Below are positions 17,584 through 25,478 of a DNA stretch of 64,000 nucleotides, in pieces. The stretch is from Paenibacillus monticola (lineage in GTDB: Bacteria > Bacillota > Bacilli > Paenibacillales > Paenibacillaceae), in contig NZ_WJXB01000003.1 in NCBI RefSeq assembly GCF_009664975.1, positions 124,001 through 188,000 on the forward strand, read 5' to 3'. Position numbers and translations under genes: made by a program. Under the pieces are notes generated by a model. It did no database searches. It saw only the letters and a program-made list of their open reading frames with translations, and had not been told where the DNA came from. Each line of letters starts with the position of its first letter. Position 1 is the stretch's first letter.

Positions 17584-18195
17584 TTACTCAGCTTCTTTAT
17601 CTCCAGCTTCAACAGCTGCAGGTTCGGCGACAGCCTCATCTTCAGTAGGCTCTTCAAGCGCCAGTGGAGGGGCAATCCGAACAATTAGTGCATCCTCTGG
17701 AGTCAATACTTCCCAGCCTTCATGTACAGGAAGATCAGAAACCAGCAATTGGTCACCAATTTCCAGTCCACTGATATCCACCTCAAAGTTTGCCTTCAGG
17801 TTGTCTGGCAAAGTACGAATGTCCAGCTCATAGAGCTCAACCTGCTGTACGCCTCCACTCTTCACACCCACCGGATCTCCGGTAAAGTGGAAAGCTACTT
17901 TAGTGTCCAGCACCACCTTCATATCAATCTGCTGGAAGTCCACATGCAGCAGATTGCGTGACAACGGCTGGCGCTGTACTTCCTGAATCACCACATTTTT
18001 GGAACCAGAGTTCGGCAGTTCAACCTTCAGAATGGCCCGCGGGTTCTTCCCAAGTATTTCATTTATGGTCTTCGCATCCGCTGTAAAGGACTGTGTATCA
18101 GAACCTGCACCGTAGATGACAACCGGTACAAAACCTTTGCTCCGTTGTGAAGTAGTCGAGCCGGATCTTTCTGTCAAACGTACTGTTGTATTCAT
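17584..18195 (-). CDS. rplY: Ribosomal protein L25/general stress protein Ctc (bL25, TL5 type)
   Basis: This 203-residue protein has the L25 N-terminal beta-barrel (VRLTERSGSTTSQRSKGFVPVVIYG), which binds 5S rRNA. The C-terminal Ctc extension (LYELDIRTLPDNLKANFEVDISGLEIGDQLLVSDL) ends in an acidic E/A-rich tail. ATG at 18195 has AAGGAGG seven bases upstream; ten extra upstream codons in the frame lack a site. In Bacillus ctc is stress-induced. An inverted repeat, GATTAGA/TCTAATC (18230-18251), upstream could be a regulatory or RNA hairpin. It is a single-gene unit with its own terminator. Confidence 0.9.
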   Translation of the reverse strand: MNTTVRLTERSGSTTSQRSKGFVPVVIYGAGSDTQSFTADAKTINEILGKNPRAILKVELPNSGSKNVVIQEVQRQPLSRNLLHVDFQQIDMKVVLDTKVAFHFTGDPVGVKSGGVQQVELYELDIRTLPDNLKANFEVDISGLEIGDQLLVSDLPVHEGWEVLTPEDALIVRIAPPLALEEPTEDEAVAEPAAVEAGDKEAE

Positions 18196-18229
18196 GACAA
18201 TTCCTCCTTCGAAATTAAAAAACAAAACC

Positions 18230-18251
18230 GATTAGATATGTATGTCTAATC
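18230..18251. promoter_or_regulatory. Inverted repeat upstream of the L25/ctc gene
   Basis: GATTAGA and TCTAATC form perfect 7-bp arms with an 8-bp loop, 35-56 bp before the start codon. It could be an operator or a leader hairpin; nothing further identifies it. Confidence 0.35.
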
Positions 18252-18368
18252 AGTCTCTTATTAACCATATTTGCATGCAATGGAAACAGTATAGCACTGC
18301 CAATTTAACAAGTCAAAATAGGCTTATTTTCAATTATAATACATTTTTCGGCATCATTGGCCCTTGAA

Positions 18369-18545
18369 TTAGACCAGGTGATAGGCCACATAATGCCCGC
18401 TTCCAGCATCACGAAACACCGGAAATTGGGCGCTGCAGATCTCTTGTGCATAGGGGCAGCGTGTATGAAACTTACAACCTGAGGGTGGATTAGCCGGATT
18501 TGGAATATCGCCCTTCAGCACAATTCTCTCCCGTTTCAGTATTGG
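18369..18545 (-). pseudogene. C-terminal remnant of an oligopeptide ABC transporter ATPase (OppF/DppF type)
   Basis: The minus-strand frame ending at 18369 reads [20 protein letters not shown], then [12 protein letters not shown] and GHYVAYHLV. This is the conserved C-terminus of OppF/DppF ATPases, which carries the clustered cysteines. The preceding residues up to the frame's first ATG (18641) do not fit the family, and Walker motifs are absent. Only about 58 residues remain of a protein usually near 320. It is a deletion remnant with no other opp gene nearby. Confidence 0.75.
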
Positions 18546-18623
18546 TCGACGATTGTGCAAGTCTCGCTTTTTGCAGGACAGGGTAGTAAAATAAAGGCAA
18601 TCAAATAGTCGGGAGTGAAGAAC

Positions 18624-18920
18624 ATGGTACAAATTGAACATGGAGCAGGACGGTTTTATGTTGCTGGTGACGGGAAGGACCTTGCTGAAATTGTGTACAG
18701 ATTAGAGGAGACCACCGGCGATATAGTCATTGACCACACTTATGTCTCTGAGGATCTGCGTGGTCAAGGTGCTGGTGAAGAGCTTGTGCGGGCCGTTGTC
18801 GACAAAGCACGAACTGAAAAATTAAAGATTGTACCCGTATGCTCCTATGCCGCTCATCAATTCAAGAAGCATCCGGAGTACGAGGACGTACTCAGCGGAG
18901 ACGAAAGCCTGAATTCATAA
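18624..18920 (+). CDS. YjdJ-type small GNAT N-acetyltransferase
   Basis: This 98-residue protein is one compact GNAT domain of the short Gcn5-like family. It has [27 protein letters not shown] as the acetyl-CoA loop, then [25 protein letters not shown] at 18624 is chosen because GGGAGTG lies 6 nt before it; an in-frame GTG at 18615 overlaps that site. It is followed by a larger GNAT gene 45 bp downstream, probably co-transcribed. The substrate is unknown. Confidence 0.82.
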   Translation: MVQIEHGAGRFYVAGDGKDLAEIVYRLEETTGDIVIDHTYVSEDLRGQGAGEELVRAVVDKARTEKLKIVPVCSYAAHQFKKHPEYEDVLSGDESLNS

Positions 18921-18965
18921 GGCTGACACCTGTTTCCCTGAGGATTATAAAAGGAGGAAATGGGT

Positions 18966-19811
18966 TTGAGTACAATTGACACATTAAAAGATATAGAGGA
19001 ATTACAGCATCGCTGTGAGCAATTCGATGGAATAACACTGAAATTAAATTGGGACATGCTGCGTCAACCACCAACTGCTGGTGGTGCTGAATGGATGGTG
19101 ACCTACGAGGACGAACAGCTAGTCGGCTTCATGGGTCTGTATGGCTTCGGCAGCGATATGGAAATTTGTGGCATGGTTCGTCCAGGATACCGCCGTCGCG
19201 GCATCTTTACCGCGTTATGGATTGGAGCACAAACTATTATCAAGCGCAACAATGTTGCGACGCTTCTACTCAATGCCCCTGCCTCATCTGCTTCGGCTAC
19301 GGCGTACCTGAAGAAACTCCCGCTCTCCTTCGATCATTCGGAATACCAGATGAAATGGGATGGAACCTCGGCGCAATTTGCGTCGCTTGAGGCAAGTTCA
19401 GCCCCAGTCGTGCTGCGCCCTGCTCGCGAGGACGAGGCTCCGATTCTTGTTGAACTGGATTGTGGGGGCTTCGATATGACCCAAGAGGAAGCCTCAGAGG
19501 TCTATGAACAACAAAAGATCGATAGCATGGAAGAGCATATTATCATCGAGATGGACGGATTACCTGTCGGAAAAATGCGGCTGTGGACTGATGATAATGA
19601 AACCTGGATCTATGGATTCACCGTTGACAAGAAGCTGCGCGGACTCGGCATCGGCCGCAGCGCGCTTTTGCAGACGATTGAGCGGGAACGCCGAAATTAT
19701 AATGGCATCAATCTGGAGGTTTCACTTGATAACCCCAATGCGCTGAAGCTCTATGAGAGCTGTGGCTTTGTCATTCTGAACAAGCAGGACTATTTCCGTT
19801 ACAACGGCTAA
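18966..19811 (+). CDS. Tandem-GNAT N-acetyltransferase
   Basis: This 281-residue protein has two GNAT domains. The first carries CGMVRPGYRRRGIFTALWIGA near residue 69 and the second VDKKLRGLGIGRSALLQTIE near residue 220, ending in NPNALKLYESCGF. The start is TTG at 18966, eight bases after AGGAGG; the ATG at 18960 is too close. It follows the short GNAT gene on the same strand. The two-domain form resembles mycothiol-synthase-like acetyltransferases, but substrate prediction is not possible. Confidence 0.82.
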   Translation: MSTIDTLKDIEELQHRCEQFDGITLKLNWDMLRQPPTAGGAEWMVTYEDEQLVGFMGLYGFGSDMEICGMVRPGYRRRGIFTALWIGAQTIIKRNNVATLLLNAPASSASATAYLKKLPLSFDHSEYQMKWDGTSAQFASLEASSAPVVLRPAREDEAPILVELDCGGFDMTQEEASEVYEQQKIDSMEEHIIIEMDGLPVGKMRLWTDDNETWIYGFTVDKKLRGLGIGRSALLQTIERERRNYNGINLEVSLDNPNALKLYESCGFVILNKQDYFRYNG

Positions 19812-19830
19812 CCTGCTTATAGCATCCCAA

Positions 19831-19882
19831 ACAAGCACCCTTTTCGCTGGCGTAACTGCCAACGAAAAGGGTGCTTTGTTGT
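19831..19882. terminator. Strong bidirectional terminator
   Basis: CAAGCACCCTTTTCGCTGGC and GCCAACGAAAAGGGTGCTTTG pair over nearly 20 bp with a 6-nt loop. It lies between the convergent GNAT and 259-residue hypothetical genes. Confidence 0.85.
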
Positions 19883-19902
19883 ACCCCAAGTCTAGAGTTC
19901 AA

Positions 19903-20682
19903 TTACATTAACCCGTATCCTCCGTAGGAGTCTTCACCCTTCTCGTGTCTGCGGTCGCCGTATTTCAGGGCGCGATCTGTCATCTCTCCCTGCTCCAGAA
20001 ACACAGATAACAATTGTACGTAGTCCATGGATTCAGCCAGTGGAAATGAGCTGCCATCGAAAGTGAATTTGCCTCCGTCCAGCAGTGAATAAATTTCCAC
20101 AGACTCGGGCGGCTCGCCATAAGCCCTGTGGCAAAAAACATTTGCCATATGCATAAATCCGGTAATAACCTCTTCATTTCCACTAACCATAAACTTCTGG
20201 ATATTCAAGCTTCGACCCTCTATCGCAGATTTCCAAGCAAGCTGAAAAATCATCGATAACTCAATGCTTAAATCGGGTACAGGAATATGCCACTGCTCAT
20301 ATAACATTACCGGATGATCCTGCAAATGATTACTGGAGACTATGCGCATAAGCTCATCCGCTATTCCTGTTTTGATCTCCCAGTATTGCAGCAATGAGGG
20401 AAAAGCATCTCCCTTGGGCGGCCAGCGGCGTTCTAGTAGAAATTGTATCGGCGTTTCTCTCCGCACCTCAGGCAACAAACTATAGAAATCGTTAAGCGTG
20501 TGACCAATCGCGTACTGAACCTGCTGCCGCCAGCGGGGGAGTCCCGTCGCAGCACTTACAGTGGCAGGCTTCTCCGCTCCGCCAAGCATGATGTGCTCCA
20601 TCCGGTAATCATACAGCCGATTATACTGAACCGTATGCGCTCCTAATCTGCTCGCTGCACAATTGCCGACCGGCCCCCCCAC
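19903..20682 (-). CDS. Hypothetical protein, coupled to the flavodoxin gene
   Basis: The 259-residue frame starts at GTG 20682, two bases after the flavodoxin stop codon, so translation is probably coupled. No membrane segment, signal or known motif is seen. The sequence is mainly helical, with LPRWRQQVQYAIGHTLNDFYSLLP and a GY-rich C-terminus. The start lies in a run of seven G and has no normal ribosome binding site. An internal ATG (residue 28, MEHIMLGG) is the alternative. The family is not recognised. Sharing a transcript with a Fur-box flavodoxin suggests expression under iron limitation (inference). Confidence 0.6.
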   Translation of the reverse strand: MGGPVGNCAASRLGAHTVQYNRLYDYRMEHIMLGGAEKPATVSAATGLPRWRQQVQYAIGHTLNDFYSLLPEVRRETPIQFLLERRWPPKGDAFPSLLQYWEIKTGIADELMRIVSSNHLQDHPVMLYEQWHIPVPDLSIELSMIFQLAWKSAIEGRSLNIQKFMVSGNEEVITGFMHMANVFCHRAYGEPPESVEIYSLLDGGKFTFDGSSFPLAESMDYVQLLSVFLEQGEMTDRALKYGDRRHEKGEDSYGGYGLM

Positions 20683-20684
20683 CC

Positions 20685-21137
20685 CTAAGAAACCGCCGTA
20701 CAGGCTTCAATAAATTGACGACCAAATTGGCGGCAGGTTTCTTTTTCTGGAGCGCTCGGTCCGTATTCAATTTTCAGGCTCTCTTGGAGAATCGTAGCTC
20801 CACGTTCCTTTAATTTCTCTTCAATCAAATTCACAGCCCCACAATAAATCTCATATCCAGTGTCGCCACTCCCGAAAGCCGCTGCCTTGTGGGCGCTTAA
20901 GTCGAGTTCATCCATCTCCTCATAGAAATCGAGGAACTCATCCGGCAACTCGCCGTCCCCCCAAGTGTACGCGCCCAAGAGGACACTTTCATACGATTTT
21001 ATCTCATCTGCATTACAGTCGGTAACTGATTTCAAGACAGCATCTCCACCTGCCTGACGTATACCTTCCGCAATCAGTTCAGCAATTTCTTCAGTGTTGC
21101 CAGTCAAACTGGCATACGCTACCAAAACTTTAGCCAT
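20685..21137 (-). CDS. Flavodoxin (YkuN/YkuP type)
   Basis: This 150-residue flavodoxin has the FMN phosphate loop near residue 10-16 (SLTGNTEEIA), then GAYTWGDGELPDEF and FGSGDTGYEIYCGAV, the aromatic isoalloxazine loops. It transfers electrons in the cytoplasm and replaces ferredoxin when iron is short. GGGAGG precedes the ATG. A near-perfect Fur box (21177-21195) lies 40 bp upstream, as for B. subtilis ykuNOP, so iron repression is well supported. It is first in an operon with the 259-residue unknown gene. Confidence 0.92.
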   Translation of the reverse strand: MAKVLVAYASLTGNTEEIAELIAEGIRQAGGDAVLKSVTDCNADEIKSYESVLLGAYTWGDGELPDEFLDFYEEMDELDLSAHKAAAFGSGDTGYEIYCGAVNLIEEKLKERGATILQESLKIEYGPSAPEKETCRQFGRQFIEACTAVS

Positions 21138-21176
21138 AAACGTTCCTCCCTAACTATTACTAATTCCATTCTATTT

Positions 21177-21195
21177 GATAATGATTATCATTGTC
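21177..21195. promoter_or_regulatory. Fur box upstream of flavodoxin gene
   Basis: GATAATGATTATCATTGTC matches the 19-bp Fur consensus GATAATGATTATCATTATC at 18 of 19 positions. It lies 40-58 bp upstream of the flavodoxin ATG, in promoter range. Confidence 0.9.
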
Positions 21196-21283
21196 AATAT
21201 TTAAAATGCAAAACGCAAACAGTCCCGACCTCAGCCGTTTCTGCTTGCGTTTTTCAATTATGCGCGTGTAAGATCCCGCTGGT

Positions 21284-21649
21284 TTAATATGCTCCTTGTA
21301 GCAAAGTGATGCCATTGCCGTCAAGATCACGGAAGTTCATTTCCTTGCCGCCGTATTCCATAGTCACCGGAGGCTCACATTCGAGTCCTCTTGCTTGAAG
21401 CTCCACATACGTCTCGTCCAGATCGTTGCAAGAGAATACCAGATTTACAACGCCAGTCGTGTGCTTGCCCCATTTGTTCTCATCCCAAATAATGATACCA
21501 GGCTGGCCGCGGTCAAAGCCGATCTTCGCCCCATCATAATTGCCGAAGCCTTCAAAAGGAATAGGAATTCCCAGCACCTCAGAATAAAATGCTGCCAACG
21601 CCGCAGTATCTTTAGTGTAAATGTTAAGGCCTTCAAATGAAGAAATCAT
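21284..21649 (-). CDS. VOC (glyoxalase/bleomycin-resistance fold) protein
   Basis: This 121-residue protein holds one VOC module pair: FEGLNIYTKDTAALAAFYSEVLGIP at the start and NFRDLDGNGITLLQ at the end, with VNLVFSCNDLDETYVELQARG between. The family includes dioxygenases, epimerases and resistance proteins. The C-terminal metal-ligand pattern (E...D-N-G) is only partly present, so the activity is uncertain. AAAGGGG precedes the ATG. It is a single gene following the divergent-spaced Fur region. Confidence 0.8.
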   Translation of the reverse strand: MISSFEGLNIYTKDTAALAAFYSEVLGIPIPFEGFGNYDGAKIGFDRGQPGIIIWDENKWGKHTTGVVNLVFSCNDLDETYVELQARGLECEPPVTMEYGGKEMNFRDLDGNGITLLQGAY

Positions 21650-21721
21650 CGTATGTCCCCTTTCTGATTATCACAATTTTAACTGCTGTTATACCCTCGT
21701 GTATTGCAAAAAAGCGACATT

Positions 21722-22558
21722 CTAGCGTATTCTGGCAACCTTTAAAGCTTCCAATGGCGTTCTTCCAGCATATTTCTTGAAATTATTATTAAAATGAGAC
21801 TGGTGGCTATAACGATAAGCATAAACAATGTCCAGCATGGTCTTGCTCTGCGGCGACGGATGGTATAGCTCCTGCCACACATTTTGAAAACGCACAAGAT
21901 CTGCCGTTTGTTTCGGGGTCACGCCTATATACTCATGAAAGAGCCGTTCCAACTGACGACTGCTTAGACCAGAGCTAACCTGCAGTTCAACAGCACTAAC
22001 TAGGCCTTTGCTATTGATAATCGCATGGACAGCATTCATCATACTATCGTTTGTACGACGGTGTCCCTCTAGACGGCGCAGTAAATAAGCTTCTGCTGCA
22101 ACAATCCGCTCCATCATCGAGCTTGTCTCAGTCAGATGTTTCCCCAAATCTTTGTGGAATGTGCTGAAATATTGCTCCACCTCCACATGGGCGTTCAGAA
22201 CAGCTCTAAGATGGTCATCCGCAAAATAATGCACAGCCCAAAAGTGAAACCGAATACCAAAATAGGACTTCTCCTGTTCTGCCTCATAAGGTATTTCAAA
22301 TGGAGCGTCATTGATACCAGAGAAAAACGTGCTTGCACGTCCTGTAGACTTATCCACCTCCCATATGATGTCCATACATGTATCAGGTATAATGATTTCC
22401 CTAGGATCATGTTGAGTCGAGACTTCAGTAATCATCGATTCTGAACCAGAACCCCAAAAACAGCGGATGTACGGCTGCAGAGCCTTACAGGGTAAATACT
22501 CATTAGTCTGTGACGGGTTCGCGGTTATAGGGTGATACAGCTGTGCGAGATTGAACAT
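21722..22558 (-). CDS. AraC-family transcriptional regulator (DUF6597-type sensor)
   Basis: This 278-residue regulator has an N-terminal beta-barrel ligand domain (YLPCKALQPYIRCFWGS, IIIPDTCMDIIWEVD). The C-terminal AraC double HTH (about 170-278) shows SSGLSSRQLERLFHEYIGVTPKQTADLVRFQNVW and then YRYSHQSHFNNNFKKYAGRTPLEAL. ATG at 22558 lies six bases after AAAGG; an upstream GTG at 22564 is too near. It is preceded by a small membrane-protein ORF 12 bp upstream. The target is unknown, but the adjacent VOC gene is a candidate. Confidence 0.88.
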   Translation of the reverse strand: MFNLAQLYHPITANPSQTNEYLPCKALQPYIRCFWGSGSESMITEVSTQHDPREIIIPDTCMDIIWEVDKSTGRASTFFSGINDAPFEIPYEAEQEKSYFGIRFHFWAVHYFADDHLRAVLNAHVEVEQYFSTFHKDLGKHLTETSSMMERIVAAEAYLLRRLEGHRRTNDSMMNAVHAIINSKGLVSAVELQVSSGLSSRQLERLFHEYIGVTPKQTADLVRFQNVWQELYHPSPQSKTMLDIVYAYRYSHQSHFNNNFKKYAGRTPLEALKVARIR

Positions 22559-22570
22559 AGGCACCCTTTC

Positions 22571-22909
22571 TCAGGTTAGTATTTTGGATGGTTTTATTTT
22601 ATCTTGCAACAAAATATCTTCTGAATACTCCTTATTCTTGCCGCTAAGCGTGTATGTAATCTTCATGTGCAGGACAGATTTATTGGTATGATTGATTCCA
22701 CCGAGTGCCGCACCCTTGTCGATCAAGTTTAGAGTGGCATTCTCAGTCTGGATAGCAAAATGATACTCTAACGGCATGCGATGCAGTTTAATTTGATCAT
22801 ACACAATCGTTGCCATAAGTACCAGAATAACCGCTGTGAGCAGTCCCCTTGAGAATAGTCGCAGCTTTGAACCAATTTGTTTGTAGCAGCTAGCTGAAAT
22901 GTTGTACAA
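22571..22909 (-). CDS. Hypothetical single-pass membrane protein
   Basis: The 112-residue frame has one hydrophobic segment (LLTAVILVLMATIVY, about 23-37) and a beta-rich exterior (LEYHFAIQTENATLNLIDKGAALGG). The start is uncertain. TTG at 22909 overlaps the -10 of the divergent methyltransferase promoter and has no ribosome binding site; no better start was found. It ends 12 bp before the AraC-type gene and may be co-transcribed. The family is not recognised. Confidence 0.45.
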   Translation of the reverse strand: MYNISASCYKQIGSKLRLFSRGLLTAVILVLMATIVYDQIKLHRMPLEYHFAIQTENATLNLIDKGAALGGINHTNKSVLHMKITYTLSGKNKEYSEDILLQDKIKPSKILT

Positions 22910-22910
22910 T
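22881..22910 (+). promoter_or_regulatory. Promoter of the RNA methyltransferase gene
   Basis: TTGTAG (22881-22886) and TACAAT (22905-22910) are separated by 18 bp and lie 36 bp before the ATG. This is a plausible sigma-A promoter. Confidence 0.5.
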
Positions 22911-22946
22911 TAAGGCTAAATGAATTTTTGAAGGATGGATTAACTA

Positions 22947-23812
22947 ATGTATATAGCAAGCGATTGGAAAGACTATGAAGTTATTGATACCGGTGGCGGA
23001 GAAAAGCTGGAGCGCTGGGGAGATATTATCCTGCGCCGCCCCGATCCGCAGATTATTTGGCCACTCGCGCATGAAACAGCCAAATGGCGTGATGTGCATG
23101 GACATTATCACCGCAGCGCAGCAGGCGGCGGAGAATGGGATATGAAGAAGACCATTCCTGAAGATTGGAAGATCAACTACGGCAAGCTTAAATTTCATCT
23201 TCGTCCCACGAATTTCAAGCATACAGGATTGTTTCCTGAGCAAGCAACCAACTGGAGTTGGATGATGGACAAGATCTCAGCAGCAAATCGGCCGATTCAG
23301 GTTCTGAATCTGTTTGCCTATACCGGTGGTGCTACTGTAGCTGCAGCAAGCGTTGGCGCTTCTGTTGTTCACGTTGATGCTGCAAAAGGTATGGTTCAGT
23401 GGGCCAAGGAAAATGTTCAGCTATCGGGTCTTACAGAACGTCCAGTCCGCTTCATCACTGACGATGTATTCAAATTCGTACAGCGTGAGCAGCGCCGTGG
23501 CAGCAAATACGATGCGATTATCATGGACCCGCCTTCCTACGGAAGAGGTCCGAATGGTGAAATGTGGAAGCTGGAGACGAATCTCTATCCTTTCCTCGAA
23601 AGCTGTATGGAGATTATGAGCGACAAACCTTTATTTATGCTCATTAATTCCTATACGACCGGCATCTCACCAACCGTACTGCGCAATATGCTCTCAATGA
23701 CCATGGGTAAACGTTACGGTGGCAAACTGACCTCCGGCGAGATCGGCCTGCCGATCACTTCCTCCGGCCTGAATCTGCCTTGTGGTATTCTGGGTCGCTG
23801 GGAGGCGTAAGC
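22947..23812 (+). CDS. Class I SAM-dependent RNA methyltransferase (RlmI/YccW-like)
   Basis: This 287-residue protein has the SAM-binding motif VLNLFAYTGGATVAAAS (about 119-135) and the catalytic IIMDPPSYGRG motif. PLAHETAKWRDVHGHYHRS lies at the N-terminal part. It matches the RlmI-like family of rRNA cytosine-5 methyltransferases but lacks an N-terminal PUA domain. AAGGAT precedes the ATG. The stop overlaps the start region of the next gene, a pseudouridine synthase, so the two likely form an RNA-modification operon. Confidence 0.85.
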
Positions 23813-23814
23813 TT

Positions 23815-24549
23815 GTGACACACAGAGCTAATGATACAGGAGATGGTTCATCCGCCTTTGAGGTGTTGTATGAAGATAATCATCTGCTGGGCATTGTGAA
23901 GCCGGTGAATATACCTGTGCAGGAGGATGCTTCAGGCGATATGGATCTCCTGAACCTGCTTAAAGAAGATGTAAAAGTACGTTTCAACAAGCCTGGCAAT
24001 GTATTTATGGGCCTTGTCCATCGTCTGGATCGACCTGTAGGAGGCGCTATGGTCTTCGCCAAGACGTCCAAGGCGGCTTCGCGACTGTCAGAGAGCGTCC
24101 GAACACATAGCTTCCACAAGGTATACCTAACCGTTGTGCACGGGATGCCGTCTTCAGCACAAGGCCGTCTTACAGATACGCTGCTTAAGGATGCAACCAG
24201 CAATACCGTTACTGTCGTCCGAAAAGGCACTCCTGGCGGCAAAGAGGCCATTCTGGATTACACGGTACTTGGAACCTCAGAAGGCTTTAGTCTGCTGAAG
24301 ATAGACCTGCTTACCGGCCGCTCCCACCAGATCCGTGTGCAGCTCAGCTCCATCGGCTGCCCTCTTTACGGAGATCAGAAATATGGCGCCTCGGTGAACC
24401 GGCCCGGACAGCAAATTGCACTCTGGTCGGCTTTGGTTGGATTCCCTCACCCCGTCAGCAAAGAACAAATAGAATTAATCTCGCTGCCTCCACAGAATTA
24501 TCCGTGGAATTTATGGCCGCAGGAAATGCAAAAGCAGGCCGTCCATTAA
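23815..24549 (+). CDS. RluA-family pseudouridine synthase
   Basis: This 244-residue enzyme has the catalytic motif VHRLDRPVGG (Asp nucleophile), followed by VFAKTSKAASRLSE and LLTGRSHQIRVQLSSIG. GTG at 23815 is chosen because GGGAGG, in the end of the upstream methyltransferase gene, lies about 8 nt before it; this gives a normal RluA length without an S4 domain. It isomerises uridine in rRNA or tRNA. The stop lies inside the terminator stem. Confidence 0.88.
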   Translation: MTHRANDTGDGSSAFEVLYEDNHLLGIVKPVNIPVQEDASGDMDLLNLLKEDVKVRFNKPGNVFMGLVHRLDRPVGGAMVFAKTSKAASRLSESVRTHSFHKVYLTVVHGMPSSAQGRLTDTLLKDATSNTVTVVRKGTPGGKEAILDYTVLGTSEGFSLLKIDLLTGRSHQIRVQLSSIGCPLYGDQKYGASVNRPGQQIALWSALVGFPHPVSKEQIELISLPPQNYPWNLWPQEMQKQAVH

Positions 24550-24567
24550 GGACGCCTGCTTTTTTTC
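24534..24567 (+). terminator. Terminator of the methyltransferase/pseudouridine synthase operon
   Basis: GCAGGCCGTCC and GGACGCCTGC pair around ATTAA and are followed by seven T. The TAA stop codon lies in the loop. Confidence 0.85.
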
Positions 24568-24896
24568 CTATTTTCTTAATGGCCGATCATCCCATACTTG
24601 TACTTCAATATACCGCTCTGGACCTTTATCACCCTTGGCATTCCAAATTTGAGGTAAACCAAATTGTCCTATTACTTGAAATATTTCATTCACCGTATAG
24701 AGCTGATTGCGATAGGGCTTTCCGTCAAAATATCTCATAGTAGGAAACAAATCTCCGTAAGTAAAACTAATCGTATCAGGTTCAAACTCCGTAATTACAA
24801 TCTGCAGTACTTTCCCACTCGGATACCATTCAGGTCAGATAAATTTTGAAAGGGACCCGTAGACTCATCATAGTAATGATATAAGAATTCCGTCAT
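24568..24896 (-). pseudogene. Broken small gene with internal deletion/frameshift
   Basis: From ATG 24896 the minus strand reads MTEFLYHYYDESTGPFQNLS. One frame over, from about 24830 to 24568, it reads EWYPSGKVLQIVITEFEPDT, FTYGDLFPTMRYFDG and ending VWDDRPLRK. The two pieces look like the two ends of one known small Firmicute protein, joined with the middle missing. Neither frame alone gives a full protein, and no ribosome binding site precedes 24896. It sits 1 bp after the MarR gene stop. The family identity is from memory and should be checked. Confidence 0.6.
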
Positions 24897-24897
24897 T

Positions 24898-25329
24898 CTA
24901 AGGAGTTGAACCCTCTGGTGTCGGAGTCACAACCATCTTCCCCATCAGATAAAGAAGCAATTGCTGATTGTGAGAGGAAATAGGATCTAGTGCTTCAGCA
25001 AAAAAATCACTGCGGATCTTGAGTCCGCGTAACGTTTCTCTTTTCCCTATTTCCGTAATACTTACCCACACGATTCTACGGTCTGCTGCATCCCGCTCAC
25101 GAATAATAAGTTCGTGCTTCTCCATTCGATCAAGCAGCATCGTAACCGCCGCCGGACTGGTAGCCAGATGTGGAGCCAGATCAGAAGGCTTCATTGCGTC
25201 ACGTTCCTGAAGTAATTCCAGTACGGTGAGTTGGGCATCAGTTAGCGTCGGGGCAAGCTTGCTATCCATATGTAGCTTATAGTCCTTCAAAATCTTATGC
25301 CAAATTTTACTGAATTCAGAGGAGTGCAC
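24898..25329 (-). CDS. MarR-family transcriptional regulator
   Basis: This 143-residue protein has the winged HTH of MarR (SDLAPHLATSPAAVTMLLDRMEKHELIIRERDAADRRIVWVSIT) between dimerisation helices. The start is GTG at 25329, with AAGGA six bases upstream. It is followed immediately by a broken gene. MarR proteins usually repress a neighbouring efflux or stress gene. The target here may be the lost gene or an unknown one. Confidence 0.85.
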   Translation of the reverse strand: MHSSEFSKIWHKILKDYKLHMDSKLAPTLTDAQLTVLELLQERDAMKPSDLAPHLATSPAAVTMLLDRMEKHELIIRERDAADRRIVWVSITEIGKRETLRGLKIRSDFFAEALDPISSHNQQLLLYLMGKMVVTPTPEGSTP

Positions 25330-25412
25330 ACTTATTCCTTCCTTTCCTTACGGTTCTTTAAGGTATAACTACATTTTCGCGAAAAAAATTCCATTTCCTG
25401 CAAAAGAAAAAA

Positions 25413-25470
25413 ATAAAATAAAAGGTGTCTTTAATCAGCTCTCCGGAGAAAGTGACCAAAAACACCTATC
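25413..25470 (-). terminator. Terminator of parC
   Basis: On the minus strand, AGGTGTTTTTGGTCA and CTGATTAAAGACACCT pair imperfectly around an inner CTCCGGAG hairpin, followed by TTTATTTTATTTTTTT. It lies just after the parC stop. Confidence 0.65.
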
Positions 25471-25478
25471 ATTCATTT

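Noticed and set aside
18369..18641. Complete 90-residue protein
   Set aside because: Only the C-terminal part matches a known family, and the N-terminal residues are unrelated, so it is treated as a remnant.
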